Below are positions 30,640 through 38,961 of a DNA stretch of 64,000 nucleotides, piece by piece. The stretch's first letter is position 1, and every line of letters begins with the position of its first letter. The translations under genes and the position numbers were made by a program. The notes below the pieces were generated by a model. That model searched no databases. It worked only from the letters and a program-made list of their open reading frames with translations, and was not told where the DNA came from. Source of the stretch: Paludisphaera mucosa (GTDB lineage: Bacteria; Planctomycetota; Planctomycetia; Isosphaerales; Isosphaeraceae); contig NZ_JARRAG010000002.1 in the NCBI RefSeq assembly GCF_029589435.1, positions 1,240,001 to 1,304,000 of the forward strand, in the 5' to 3' direction.

Positions 30640-32082
30640 TCACGCCAGGATCGCGTCGACGACCTTGCCGTGGACGTCGGTCAGGCGGAAGTCGCGGCCG
30701 GCGTGGCGGTAGGTGAGCTTGGTGTGGTCGAAGCCGAGGAGGTGCAGGATCGTGGCGTGGAGGTCGTGGACGTGGACGACGTCCTCGACGGCCTTGTAGC
30801 CGAAATCGTCGGTCGCGCCGTGGACGTGGCCCCGCTTGACGCCGCCGCCGGCGAGCCAGACCGAGAAGCCCCAGTGGTTGTGGTCGCGGCCCATGGCGGG
30901 CTTGCCGCCGACCAGTTCGACCGACGGCGTGCGGCCGAATTCGCCGCCGCAGAGCACCAGCGTGTCATCGAACAGCCCGCGCTGCTTGAGGTCGGTCAGC
31001 AGGGCCGCGATGCCCTGGTCGCACTGGCGGCCGAGCTCGCGGTGGGCGGCGGGCAGGCTGTCGTGGCTGTCCCAGGGCTGGACGTCGCCGTGGAAGAGCT
31101 GCACGAACCGCACCCCGCGCTCGATCAGCCGGCGGGCGATCAGGAGCTGCCGGTTCTGCACGCCCGGCCCGTACATGTCGCGGACGTGCTGCGGCTCCTG
31201 CGAGACGTCGAAGGCGTCGGTCGCCTCCATCTGCATGCGGTAGGCCAGCTCGAAGCTGGCGATGCGGGCGTCGAGCGCGTCGTCCTCGGCGCGGGCTTGC
31301 AGGTGGCGGCGGTTCATCTCGGCCAGAAGGTCGAGCTGCCGGCGCTGCTCGCGGTTGGAGACGTAGGCGTTGCGGATGTTCTCGATCAGGTCCTCGGCCT
31401 TCTCCTTGCGGGTGTCGATGTACGTCCCCTGGAAGACCCCGGGCAGGAACGCGGACCGCCAGTTGGAGACGTCGGCGACGGGGAGGCCGGGGCACATGGA
31501 GACGTAGCCGGGCAGGTTCTCGTTCTCCGAGCCCAGCCCGTAGGTCAGCCAGGCGCCCATGCTGGGGCGCGAGAGCCGCTCGTCGCCGCAATTCATCAGC
31601 CGCATCGACTGCTCGTGGTTGGGCGTATTCGCCTGCATCGAGCGGATCACGCAGAGGTCGTCGGCGTGCGCGGCGGTGCGATCGAAGATCTCGCTGACGT
31701 CGAGGCCGCTCTCGCCGTACTTGCGGAACTTGAACGGCGAGCCCATCGCCGCGCCGGTCTTGCGCTCGGTGGAGAGGTTCCCCTGGGGGAGCGGCTTGCC
31801 GTCGTACTTCGTCAGCAACGGCTTGGGGTCGAAGGTGTCGACCTGGCTGGGCCCGCCGTTCAGGTAGATGTGGATGATCCGCTTCGCCTTGGGCGCGAAC
31901 TGCGGGGCCCGGGGCGCGAGCGGGTTGAGCGTCGCACCCGGAGTCCCCGCGCGGGCCGCCGCGGGGCCGCCGAGCAGACCCGCCTCGCCCAGGAGGGCGG
32001 CCAGGCCGAGCATGCCGAAGCCGGTCCCGGCCTGCTGGATCGCCTCGCGTCGGGAGATGGGGCGTCGGAAGTCGGCGTTCAT
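30640..32082 (-). CDS. DUF1501 family protein (second operon)
   Basis: A 480-residue DUF1501 protein. The signal region is ISRREAIQQAG plus a Gly/Leu-rich stretch, probably Tat (R-R at 11-12). Conserved blocks include IIHIYLNGGPSQVDTFDPKP near 75-95, GEFGRTPSVE, GRDHNHWGFSVWLAGGGVK and DLHATILHLLGFDHTKLTY. It is close to but clearly distinct from the copy at 14120. It lies 40 bases downstream of its PSCyt1/PSD1 partner and is read in the same direction. Activity unknown; probably exported with its partner. It ends 12 bases from the convergent small membrane-protein gene. Confidence 0.92.
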   Translation of the reverse strand: MNADFRRPISRREAIQQAGTGFGMLGLAALLGEAGLLGGPAAARAGTPGATLNPLAPRAPQFAPKAKRIIHIYLNGGPSQVDTFDPKPLLTKYDGKPLPQGNLSTERKTGAAMGSPFKFRKYGESGLDVSEIFDRTAAHADDLCVIRSMQANTPNHEQSMRLMNCGDERLSRPSMGAWLTYGLGSENENLPGYVSMCPGLPVADVSNWRSAFLPGVFQGTYIDTRKEKAEDLIENIRNAYVSNREQRRQLDLLAEMNRRHLQARAEDDALDARIASFELAYRMQMEATDAFDVSQEPQHVRDMYGPGVQNRQLLIARRLIERGVRFVQLFHGDVQPWDSHDSLPAAHRELGRQCDQGIAALLTDLKQRGLFDDTLVLCGGEFGRTPSVELVGGKPAMGRDHNHWGFSVWLAGGGVKRGHVHGATDDFGYKAVEDVVHVHDLHATILHLLGFDHTKLTYRHAGRDFRLTDVHGKVVDAILA

Positions 32083-32122
32083 GGCGTCCGCCTCGGGTCG
32101 GATGGATGGAGCGGAGTGAAAA

Positions 32123-34948
32123 TCAGTCGACGAACATCAGCTCATTCGTGATGAGCAACACCTGCGCGAGCTGGGCGCGGGGGTCGAGCTTGGGCCCGCC
32201 GGGCTCGTCGGCCAGGCTCTTCAGGAACCGGCCGGCCATCTCGGCCTCGTCGTCGGCGGGCGCGCGGGCCAGGATCATCCGGTAGAGCGCCCGCACCGCC
32301 TCGGCCGGGGACGGGCCGGCGACCTCGGGACGCGCGGCGAGCGCCCTGGCCTGCTCGACGACCAGGGGGGCGTTCATGCCGAAGAGCGCCTGCTGGGGGA
32401 CCGTCGTGAGCGGCCGGCGCTCGGCGGAGGCGTCGGGGCTGGCGAAGTCGAACGCCCGGAAGACGGCCGGCAGGCTCTGGCGGTCGACCAGCCCGTAGAC
32501 GGTGCGGCGGGCGTTCCCGGGGTCGTTCGCCACGTCCACCGGCTTGCCGTGCATCGTCGGGTCGAGCCGGCCGGAGACGAACAGCAGGGTGTCGCGCATG
32601 GCCTCGAAGTCGAGCCGGCGGCGGCTGGCGCGCCAGTGCAGCCGGTTCTCCGGGTCGACCTTGCGGCAGTCGGGCCTGTCGACGCTCGCTTGCCGGTACG
32701 TCGACGACAGCACGATCAGGCGGTGGAGGTTCTTGAGGGACCATCCTCCCTCCAGGAACCGCGCGGTCAGGTCGTCGAGCAATTCGGGGTGCGAGGGGGG
32801 CGTGCTGCGCTCGCCGAAGTCGCTGGGGGTGGAGACGAGGGGCTCGCCGAAGTGGTGCATCCAGACGCGGTTGACGATCACGCGGCCGGTGAGCGGGTTC
32901 TTCGGGTCGGCGATCGCCTCCGCGAGGTCGAGCCGGCCCCCGCCCCGCGCGAAAGGCCGCGGCGCGTCGCCGGCCAGGATGCGGAGGAACCGCCGGGGGA
33001 CGGCCTCTCCGGGCTGCGAGGCGTTGCCGCGGACGAAGACGCGGGGCGCGTAGGGCTCGTCGGAGTCGACCAGGACCATCGCCCGGGGCGTCGCGTCGGC
33101 CGCCTTGACCGTCGTGCGGTCGAGCGCGACGACCTTGCCGTAGAAGCCGTCCTTCTCGCTACGCGACATGTAGGATTGCGTCAGGGCCCGCGCGAAATAG
33201 GACGGGCCGTCGGGCCCGTACAGGACGTCGAGCACCTGGCGGCGGGCCTTGTCGGCCGGGTCGGGCGGGGCGGCCTTGGCCTCGTCGTAGACGCGGCGCA
33301 ACAGGTCGGCGTAGGCCTTCGCGACGTCGGCCTTCGACCGGATCGGGGCGGCGCTCAGGGCCGAGTAGACCAGCGGGTTGAGCGTGTCGGGCTCGATCCC
33401 GGCGGGGCGGTCGGCCCACTTCGCCAGGACGGCGGGGGCCTCGGCGGCGAGCGCGGGATCGTCGCGCGTCATCAGGTCGGACCAGGGGCCGAAGACGGGG
33501 TCGGACGGGACGGCGCGCTGCTTGAGGAAGCGTCGCCAGCGGCTGGTGATCGGCGGGCGGAGGTCGTCGGGGGCGAGCGACATGAAGAAGACGGCCGTCT
33601 CCAACGGGTCGGGCGGCGTGGTCCCGGCGCGGTACAGGTAGTCGCCGCCGCGCTTGCGGGCTTCTTCCAGGAGCAGGGCGTACTGGTCGTCGAGGAACTT
33701 GCGGATCTCGGCCCGCTTGGCGGCGGCGTCGTCCTCGAACGCCTTGCGGTCCGGGGTCTTCGCGGGGTCGTCGATCAGGGGGAGTTCCAGCGGGGACTCG
33801 GCACCGGCGAAGACGCCGTAGAGCGAATAGTAGTCGGCGGTGGGGATCGGGTCGTACTTGTGGTCGTGGCAGCGGGCGCAGGCGACCGTCAGGCCGAGCA
33901 GGCCGCGGCTCACGACGTCGATCTTGTCGTCGATCTGGTCGTGCACGTTGTTGTCGAAGGCCCGGCCCAGCGTCAGGAAGCCCATCGCCGCGAGCCGCCA
34001 GGGCTCGTCCTTGGGCGCGACCGCGTCGGCCGCGAGCTGTTCGCGGATCATCCGATCGAAGGGTGCGTCCTCGTTGAACGACCGCACGACGTAGTCGCGA
34101 TAGGTGTAGGCGTAGGGCCGGATGCGGTCGTCCCCGTACATGAGGACGCCGTCTTTCGAGTCGGCGTAGCGGGCGACGTCCAGCCAGTGCCGCCCCCATC
34201 GCTCGCCGTATCGCGGCGAGGCCAGCAGCCGATCGACGACCTTCGCGTAGGCGTCGTCCGATCGGTCGGCCTCGAACGCGGCGATCTCCTCGGCGGTCGG
34301 CGGCAGGCCGATCAGGTCGTAAGAGACCCGGCGCAGGAGCGTACGACGGTCGGCCGGCGGCGAAGGGGCCAGGCCGGCGTCCTCCAGCTTCGCCAGGATG
34401 AACGGGTCGATCGGTGAGTTCGGCCACGAAGCGTCGGCGACCTTCGGGGGCTCACGGCGGGCGACGGGCTGGTACGACCAGTGCTTGCGGGCCGCGACGA
34501 AGTCGATCCCTCGGGCCTTGGCCGCGGGCGCGGCGACCGCCTTCGGGAAGGTCGCCCCTCCGGCCACCCACTGCCGAAGCACGGTGATCTCGGCGTCGGG
34601 CAGCTTCTGCTTCGGCGGCATCTTGACCGCGTCGTCCTCGTAGCCGACGGCCTGGATCAGAAGGCTCGCCTCGGGCTTGCCCGGCTCGACCGCCGGCCCG
34701 AGGTCGCCCCCCTTCAGCAGCCCCTCGAGAGAGTCGACCGCGAGGCTCCCCTTCAGGCTCTCGGCCTGGGCCGAGTGGCAGCCGAAGCAGCGCTCGACGA
34801 GAATCGGACGGACCCTGGCCTCGAAGAACGCGTCCCGATCCGCGCCGGGCTCCTCGGTGCAGGATGCGGAAGGGGAGGCCGCCGCGAAGACGACGGCCAG
34901 CGCGCCCGCGACGATCCGCGATATCCGCCCGAGATGCAGCGTCGCCAT
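32123..34948 (-). CDS. PSCyt1-DUF1549-DUF1553 protein (second operon)
   Basis: A 941-residue exported planctomycete cytochrome. Signal peptide about 1-30 (a Cys at 30 might make it a lipoprotein); PSCyt1 haem motif C54-F-G-C57-H58; DUF1549 with GLPPTAEEIAAFEADRSDDA and CARCHDHKYDP; DUF1553 from about 660, with RVIVNRVWMHHFGEPLV, SRRRLDFEAMRDTLLF and a final ALFGMNAPLVVEQ. Unlike the copy at 15576 it lacks a LamG insert and has instead a helical central segment. The ATG at 34948 has GGGAGGA upstream. It should act in the periplasm with the DUF1501 protein encoded 40 bases downstream. Confidence 0.92.
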   Translation of the reverse strand: MATLHLGRISRIVAGALAVVFAAASPSASCTEEPGADRDAFFEARVRPILVERCFGCHSAQAESLKGSLAVDSLEGLLKGGDLGPAVEPGKPEASLLIQAVGYEDDAVKMPPKQKLPDAEITVLRQWVAGGATFPKAVAAPAAKARGIDFVAARKHWSYQPVARREPPKVADASWPNSPIDPFILAKLEDAGLAPSPPADRRTLLRRVSYDLIGLPPTAEEIAAFEADRSDDAYAKVVDRLLASPRYGERWGRHWLDVARYADSKDGVLMYGDDRIRPYAYTYRDYVVRSFNEDAPFDRMIREQLAADAVAPKDEPWRLAAMGFLTLGRAFDNNVHDQIDDKIDVVSRGLLGLTVACARCHDHKYDPIPTADYYSLYGVFAGAESPLELPLIDDPAKTPDRKAFEDDAAAKRAEIRKFLDDQYALLLEEARKRGGDYLYRAGTTPPDPLETAVFFMSLAPDDLRPPITSRWRRFLKQRAVPSDPVFGPWSDLMTRDDPALAAEAPAVLAKWADRPAGIEPDTLNPLVYSALSAAPIRSKADVAKAYADLLRRVYDEAKAAPPDPADKARRQVLDVLYGPDGPSYFARALTQSYMSRSEKDGFYGKVVALDRTTVKAADATPRAMVLVDSDEPYAPRVFVRGNASQPGEAVPRRFLRILAGDAPRPFARGGGRLDLAEAIADPKNPLTGRVIVNRVWMHHFGEPLVSTPSDFGERSTPPSHPELLDDLTARFLEGGWSLKNLHRLIVLSSTYRQASVDRPDCRKVDPENRLHWRASRRRLDFEAMRDTLLFVSGRLDPTMHGKPVDVANDPGNARRTVYGLVDRQSLPAVFRAFDFASPDASAERRPLTTVPQQALFGMNAPLVVEQARALAARPEVAGPSPAEAVRALYRMILARAPADDEAEMAGRFLKSLADEPGGPKLDPRAQLAQVLLITNELMFVD

Positions 34949-35093
34949 CGGCGTCGTCCTCCCGCCCCCCCCTCGAAGTCTCCAACATTCTTTGTACAAT
35001 TCGCGCATCCGGGGGTCCGGCTGTCAAGGCGTCGGCCTCGGGCCTCGTCGCCCGATGGTGTCGGCGGCGGCCGAATCGACGGCGGCTCGATCG

Positions 35094-36140
35094 TCAAGGA
35101 GGGGTGGTCGGGCCGGGCTCGCTTCCCGGGTCGAACCGGGCGATGCGGCCGCGCTCGCCGACGGCCCAGCCGGCGGACGAGGCGGCGAATCCGACGGCGT
35201 GGAAGCCGGCGTCGCCGAGCTTCGACCAGGATTCGCCGCCGTCGTCCGAGCGGTCGGCGCCGGTCGGGCCGACGGCGATCAGCGACGGCCCGGGCGTCCC
35301 GGGCCGGAAGGCGACGGCCGAGCGGTAGCCGGACGGCTCGGGGCCACTGGGGGCGATCCAGGTCCGGCCGCCGTCGTGGGTGAGGGCGATGAGCCGCCCC
35401 TTCGCGTCCGGCTCCTTGTAGTCGCCGCCGACGGCCGCGCCGTGCTCCGCATCCCGGAAGGCCAGCGAGAAGACTCCCGACGAGCCCTCGCCGGCGCGCA
35501 GGGGCGTCGCGTGGGCCGTCCAGGTCCGCCCTCGGTCGTCGCTCCGGAAGATCCGCCCGCCGCTGGTGCCGAACCAGGCGTGATCCCCCTTCACGGCCAG
35601 GCAGGTTCCGCTGGCCGCGAAGGCCCCCTCGCGCGGCAGGGCCGCGGGCATGGAATCTCCGGCGACGCGGGCCCAGGTGTCGCCGCCGTCGTCGGTCGCA
35701 AGGATGACGAACCGGCCGTCGACCGGATCCCCCAGCGCCAGCCCGTGCCGGGCGTCCGAGAACGCCAGGCCGTCGAGGAAGCCCTTCGGGTCGGCGTTGA
35801 CATGCCGGAGCCTCCACGTTTCGCCGCCGTCGGTCGTCTTGAAGATCCGCGACTGATCGCCCTCGCCGATCGACAGGACCAGGGCCGTCCGGTCGTCGAA
35901 CGCCTCGACGTCGCGGAAATCCCGTCCTCCCGAATTCGGCACGTTCCGCCCCCGCCAGGTCGCGCCGCGATCCGTGGTGAGCAGCACCGTCCCCCCCGTC
36001 CCGCTCGCCCAGGCGACCCGCCCATCCACGACGGCGACCCCCCGCAGGCGGGCCGTCGTCCCGGATGTCTGAAACGTCCATTGCGCCTCGACGGCCGGCC
36101 CGCTGCAGAGCGCCGCGATTATCAGAAACAGGCGTCTCAT
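35094..36140 (-). CDS. Secreted BNR/Ycf48-like beta-propeller protein
   Basis: A 348-residue exported propeller. Signal peptide MRRLFLIIAALCSGPAVEA ends near residue 19. Repeated Asp-box-like turns follow: LTTDRGATWRG, KTTDGGETWRL, ATDDGGDTWAR, RSDDRGRTWTA, LTHDGGRTWIA and RSDDGGESWSK. This is the pattern of the Ycf48/photosystem II assembly-like and BNR-glycosidase propellers; the first is only a fold name, since no photosynthesis genes are near. GAGGCACC lies just upstream of the ATG at 36140. It is 145 bases upstream of the PSD1 gene in the same direction and could be part of that operon. Confidence 0.85.
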   Translation of the reverse strand: MRRLFLIIAALCSGPAVEAQWTFQTSGTTARLRGVAVVDGRVAWASGTGGTVLLTTDRGATWRGRNVPNSGGRDFRDVEAFDDRTALVLSIGEGDQSRIFKTTDGGETWRLRHVNADPKGFLDGLAFSDARHGLALGDPVDGRFVILATDDGGDTWARVAGDSMPAALPREGAFAASGTCLAVKGDHAWFGTSGGRIFRSDDRGRTWTAHATPLRAGEGSSGVFSLAFRDAEHGAAVGGDYKEPDAKGRLIALTHDGGRTWIAPSGPEPSGYRSAVAFRPGTPGPSLIAVGPTGADRSDDGGESWSKLGDAGFHAVGFAASSAGWAVGERGRIARFDPGSEPGPTTPP

Positions 36141-36444
36141 CCGGTGCCTCGAGTTTCGAGACGGCCGCGTCGGCCGTCGTGGTCCACGGTCCTGAAGGGT
36201 TCTCGATCCCGGGCGATTCTAACGTCTTGAGCGACAAGTCCCCACGGCGTAGAGACCAACCGTGATTCAAGGCTCTGGCCCCTGAGAAAAGGCACGGTCC
36301 GGGAAAGCTCATCCTGAACCATGAAAGCTCGAAATTTTGGGCTGTCAAAAACAAAGATTGGCGCGTTGGTGTTTTCGCTTTATGATCTGCTGCGTGGAAC
36401 TCGTGAAAAACCGGAAAACATGATTTGGTCGATGCGGAGGACAT
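36141..36444. other. Intergenic region upstream of the second DUF1559 gene
   Basis: Non-coding, 304 bases, AT-rich between about 36310 and 36430. It holds the promoter described at 36358 and the start region of the divergent propeller gene. Confidence 0.5.
36358..36386 (+). promoter_or_regulatory. Sigma-70-like promoter for DUF1559 gene
   Basis: TTGGCG at 36358-36363 and TATGAT at 36381-36386 are separated by exactly 17 bases, 58 bases before the ATG at 36445, which has GGAGG upstream. The stretch is clearly AT-richer than its surroundings. Confidence 0.6.
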
Positions 36445-37521
36445 ATGGGTCTGCAGGAACGGGCGCGGCGGGGCGCTGGCTCGAGGCGCGGTTTCACGCT
36501 GATCGAGCTGCTGGTGGTGATCAGCATCATCGCGGTGCTGATCAGCCTGCTGTTGCCGGCGGTGCAGGCGGCGCGGTCGGCGGCGCGGCGGACGCAGTGC
36601 GTGAATAATCTCAAGCAGATCGGGCTGGGGCTGGCGAATTACGAGTCGGCGATCGGGGCGTTCCCGCCGGCTTACGTGGGGGATCCCCGGGCGGTCGGGA
36701 CGGCCTACGGGGTGAGCTATCCGGACGGGAACCTCAACACGACGCCCGGGTTCGCCTGGGGGACGCTGATCCTGCCGTACATCGAGCAGGCGACGGTCTA
36801 CGCGAGCTTCAACACGAACCTCCCCTGCTGGGCGGCCGACAACGCGACCGGGGCGACGGTGCGGCTCTCGGTCTTCCTGTGCCCGTCGGCGACGGGCGGG
36901 ACGGAGCCGTTCGCGGTGCATAAGTACGACAACGGCAACTCGGGCTCGCCCAACGACGCCGGCGAGTTCACGCCTCGGATCCTGCTGTCGCGCAGCCATT
37001 ACGTGACGAACGCGGGGATCAACCAGCCCTGGGGGCGGACGACGGCGTACTCGTACGACTTCGACGTCGCCGAACCGATCCCCGGGGCCCCGTCGCCGCA
37101 CGAAATCGACGGCCCTTTCTACCGCAACTCGCGGACCCGCGCCGCGTCGGTGACGGACGGGCTGTCGAACACGGTCTTCCTGGGCGAGAAGGCGCCGATC
37201 CTCTGCGACGCGACGTGGGTGGGCGTGGTCCCGTTCGCCAGCACGCCCCCGCGTCGCGGCTGGCCGTCGGACCCGAACAGCGGCGGCAACCTCGTCGGCG
37301 CGCACTGCGGGCCCGACGTCCGCGACCATCCCCAGGTGATCATCCACGCACCGAACCACCCGTTCGGCCACACCGACGAGATGTACTCCGAGGACGGCGA
37401 TGGCTCCAACGTCCTGATGGGCGACGGCTCCGTCCGCTGGGTCAAGGAGACCATCCACCCCCGGACCTGGGTCGCCCTCTCGACCCGCAACGGCGGCGAG
37501 GTCGTCTCCGGCGACTACTGA
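36445..37521 (+). CDS. DUF1559 domain protein with type IV pilin-like N terminus (second)
   Basis: A 358-residue pseudopilin-like protein. The prepilin motif is RG16-FTLIE with E21, then the hydrophobic helix and [23 protein letters not shown], the DUF1559 entry block. The C-terminal end differs from the copy at 12552: instead of HPGG the penultimate block reads MYSEDGDGSNVLMGDGSVRWVK before NGGEVVSGDY. Probably anchored at the inner membrane with its globular domain outside. GGAGGACAT directly precedes the ATG, and a good promoter lies upstream. A small lipoprotein gene follows after 25 bases, repeating the DUF1559-lipoprotein pairing seen at 12552. Confidence 0.93.
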   Translation: MGLQERARRGAGSRRGFTLIELLVVISIIAVLISLLLPAVQAARSAARRTQCVNNLKQIGLGLANYESAIGAFPPAYVGDPRAVGTAYGVSYPDGNLNTTPGFAWGTLILPYIEQATVYASFNTNLPCWAADNATGATVRLSVFLCPSATGGTEPFAVHKYDNGNSGSPNDAGEFTPRILLSRSHYVTNAGINQPWGRTTAYSYDFDVAEPIPGAPSPHEIDGPFYRNSRTRAASVTDGLSNTVFLGEKAPILCDATWVGVVPFASTPPRRGWPSDPNSGGNLVGAHCGPDVRDHPQVIIHAPNHPFGHTDEMYSEDGDGSNVLMGDGSVRWVKETIHPRTWVALSTRNGGEVVSGDY

Positions 37522-37546
37522 TCGACCCGATAAGGAAAGCTCATTG

Positions 37547-37879
37547 ATGAATATGACGAAGCGATTCCGCCGGGGGGCGGCCCTGCTCGCCCCGGCGATC
37601 CTCGCGGCGGCCCTCGGCTGCGGCGGGCCGCCCCAGATCGGCGCCGACGCCGAGGCTTTCAAGACGGTCGACGCCCTCTACACGGCGGTCTCCCTGCGCG
37701 AGCCCGCGCTCGTCGACCAGTGCCTGGCCGCCCTGAAGTCGCTCCGCGAGGCCGGCAAGCTCGACCCGGCCCCTTGCGACGCCCTGGAAGGCCTCGCCGC
37801 CGAGGCCAAGGGCGGCGGCTGGGAGTCCGCCCAGTCCCGCCTCGCCCGCTTCATGCGCGGCCAGAGCCGGGGGCGGTAG
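37547..37879 (+). CDS. Small putative lipoprotein (110 aa)
   Basis: A 110-residue exported protein with signal peptide MNMTKRFRRGAALLAPAILA and lipobox LAAALGC (cysteine near 25). The mature part is short and mostly helical (AFKTVDALYTAVSLREPAL and a Lys/Arg-rich end). I do not recognise a domain, but similar small lipoproteins often follow DUF1559 genes in this phylum. Starts at 37544 (TTG), 37547 (ATG) and 37553 (ATG) are all possible; AAGGA lies ten bases before 37547. It ends 25 bases from the convergent DUF1398 gene. Confidence 0.68.
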   Translation: MNMTKRFRRGAALLAPAILAAALGCGGPPQIGADAEAFKTVDALYTAVSLREPALVDQCLAALKSLREAGKLDPAPCDALEGLAAEAKGGGWESAQSRLARFMRGQSRGR

Positions 37880-37904
37880 GCGGGGACTTCGACCGGCGGC
37901 CGGC

Positions 37905-38300
37905 TCATCGGGGCCCGGAGAAGGGTTCGACGTGGCAGTCGCCGTCTCGCCCGAAGTAGACGACCCTCCGGCCGCCCAGGAAGGCGGTGTAGCCGACCGT
38001 CCCCGCGGCCATGATCCGCCGCAGGAAGCCGGGATAGTCGACCTCGCGGCCCTGGGCGGCCGCGACGGCCGACCGGACCCCCTCGGCCGAGAACGTCCGC
38101 GGGACCGCCGGGGCGTCGGCTAGCGGCAGGGGCTCGACGTGGATCGCGCCGGCGGCTGCATAGTGCCGTAGCTCCATCCGCGCCAGGTCGGCGTCGTAGC
38201 GTTCCACGCCCGTCGCGAGCAGCCGCCCCACGACTTCGGGGAATGTGATGCGGCCGGCGAGGGCCTGTGTCAGGCAGTCGTGCAGGATCGTCGCGTCCAT
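37905..38300 (-). CDS. DUF1398-like protein
   Basis: A 131-residue soluble protein. The pattern RITFPEVVGRLLATGVERYDADLARMELRHY followed by VPRTFSAEGVRSAVAAAQGREVDYPGFLRRIMAAG and the ending VVYFGRDGDCHVEPF fits the DUF1398 family (sometimes labelled phage envelope protein), whose function is not established. No signal peptide. The ATG at 38300 begins at the conserved helical start. It sits between two unrelated genes and lies 34 bases downstream of the MarR stop in the same direction, so the two may be co-transcribed. Confidence 0.65.
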   Translation of the reverse strand: MDATILHDCLTQALAGRITFPEVVGRLLATGVERYDADLARMELRHYAAAGAIHVEPLPLADAPAVPRTFSAEGVRSAVAAAQGREVDYPGFLRRIMAAGTVGYTAFLGGRRVVYFGRDGDCHVEPFSGPR

Positions 38301-38334
38301 CGTTCGGCCTCGTTTCGTTTCGCGTCGGGCGCCT

Positions 38335-38805
38335 TCAATCCAGGGTCTTCCCAGGGAACTCGTCTCCCGCCTCGTGCTTCGCCAGGATCGACTTCAGGCT
38401 CGCGAGCAGCCGCCGGCGCTCGGGCTCGCCCACGACGCCGAAGAAGGCGTCGTCGTTTTCGTCGGCCTCTCTCGCGAGCACCGGCACGAGCGTCCGGCCG
38501 GCCTCGGTCAGCCGGATCGAGACGGCGCGACGATCCGTCGGGTCGGCCGCGCGGACGACGAGTCCTTTCTTCGCCAGTCGCTCCACCATCCGCGACATCG
38601 CCCCGCCGTCCACCCCGACCGTCGCCGCCAAGATCAGCAGCGAGGCGCCCTCGGCGTCGTACAGGCAACGGAGCACCACCCATTGCGCGACCGTCACCCC
38701 GCGCCTTTCCAGGCGGTCGGAGAAGCCGCGGGACACGCGATTCGACAGCCGCCTCAGCCAGTAGCCGAGGTGGTCCTCCAGTCCGCTCGGGCGTTCGCTC
38801 GTCAT
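38335..38805 (-). CDS. MarR family transcriptional regulator
   Basis: A 156-residue winged-helix regulator. The core shows the MarR order: DHLGYWLRRLSNRVSRGFSDRL, LERRGVTVAQWVVLRCLYDAEG, the recognition helix VGVDGGAMSRMVERLAKKG and the wing VVRAADPTDRRAVSIRLTEAG. It should bind DNA as a dimer and respond to a small ligand; target unknown. The ATG at 38805 fits the family. No Shine-Dalgarno is present because the -10 box lies six bases upstream (see promoter). The likely targets are itself, the DUF1398 gene and the divergent glycosidase-like gene. Confidence 0.9.
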   Translation of the reverse strand: MTSERPSGLEDHLGYWLRRLSNRVSRGFSDRLERRGVTVAQWVVLRCLYDAEGASLLILAATVGVDGGAMSRMVERLAKKGLVVRAADPTDRRAVSIRLTEAGRTLVPVLAREADENDDAFFGVVGEPERRRLLASLKSILAKHEAGDEFPGKTLD

Positions 38806-38811
38806 GCGGGA

Positions 38812-38846
38812 AATATAGATGCCCAGGCAATTGTTGTCAAGGCAAT
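38812..38846 (-). promoter_or_regulatory. Consensus promoter and operator-like repeats of the MarR gene
   Basis: On the minus strand TTGACA (38840-38835), a 17-base spacer and TATATT (38817-38812) form a near-perfect sigma-70 promoter. The expected start point is at or next to the ATG (38805), so the transcript looks leaderless. GGCAAT occurs twice on the plus strand (38826-38831 and 38841-38846) and a palindrome TGCC-CA-GGCA covers 38820-38829 in the spacer, as expected of a self-regulating MarR operator. Confidence 0.7.
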
Positions 38847-38961
38847 AAAACGCCGCGAAGGGGAAGTGATGAGGAGAGGGCCGGGTCCCTGGTTCGGGAG
38901 GTCGGGCGGCGCTATCATGGCGCTCGGGATCTTCGGGCCCAACTTTCCGGGAGGCGGGATC

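Noticed and set aside
35094-36140. Photosystem II assembly factor
   Set aside because: Ycf48-like is only a propeller fold name; planctomycetes have no photosystem II and no related gene is near.
37905-38300. Prophage remnant, from the 'phage envelope protein' label of DUF1398
   Set aside because: No other phage gene, integrase or attachment site is near, and base composition matches the neighbours.
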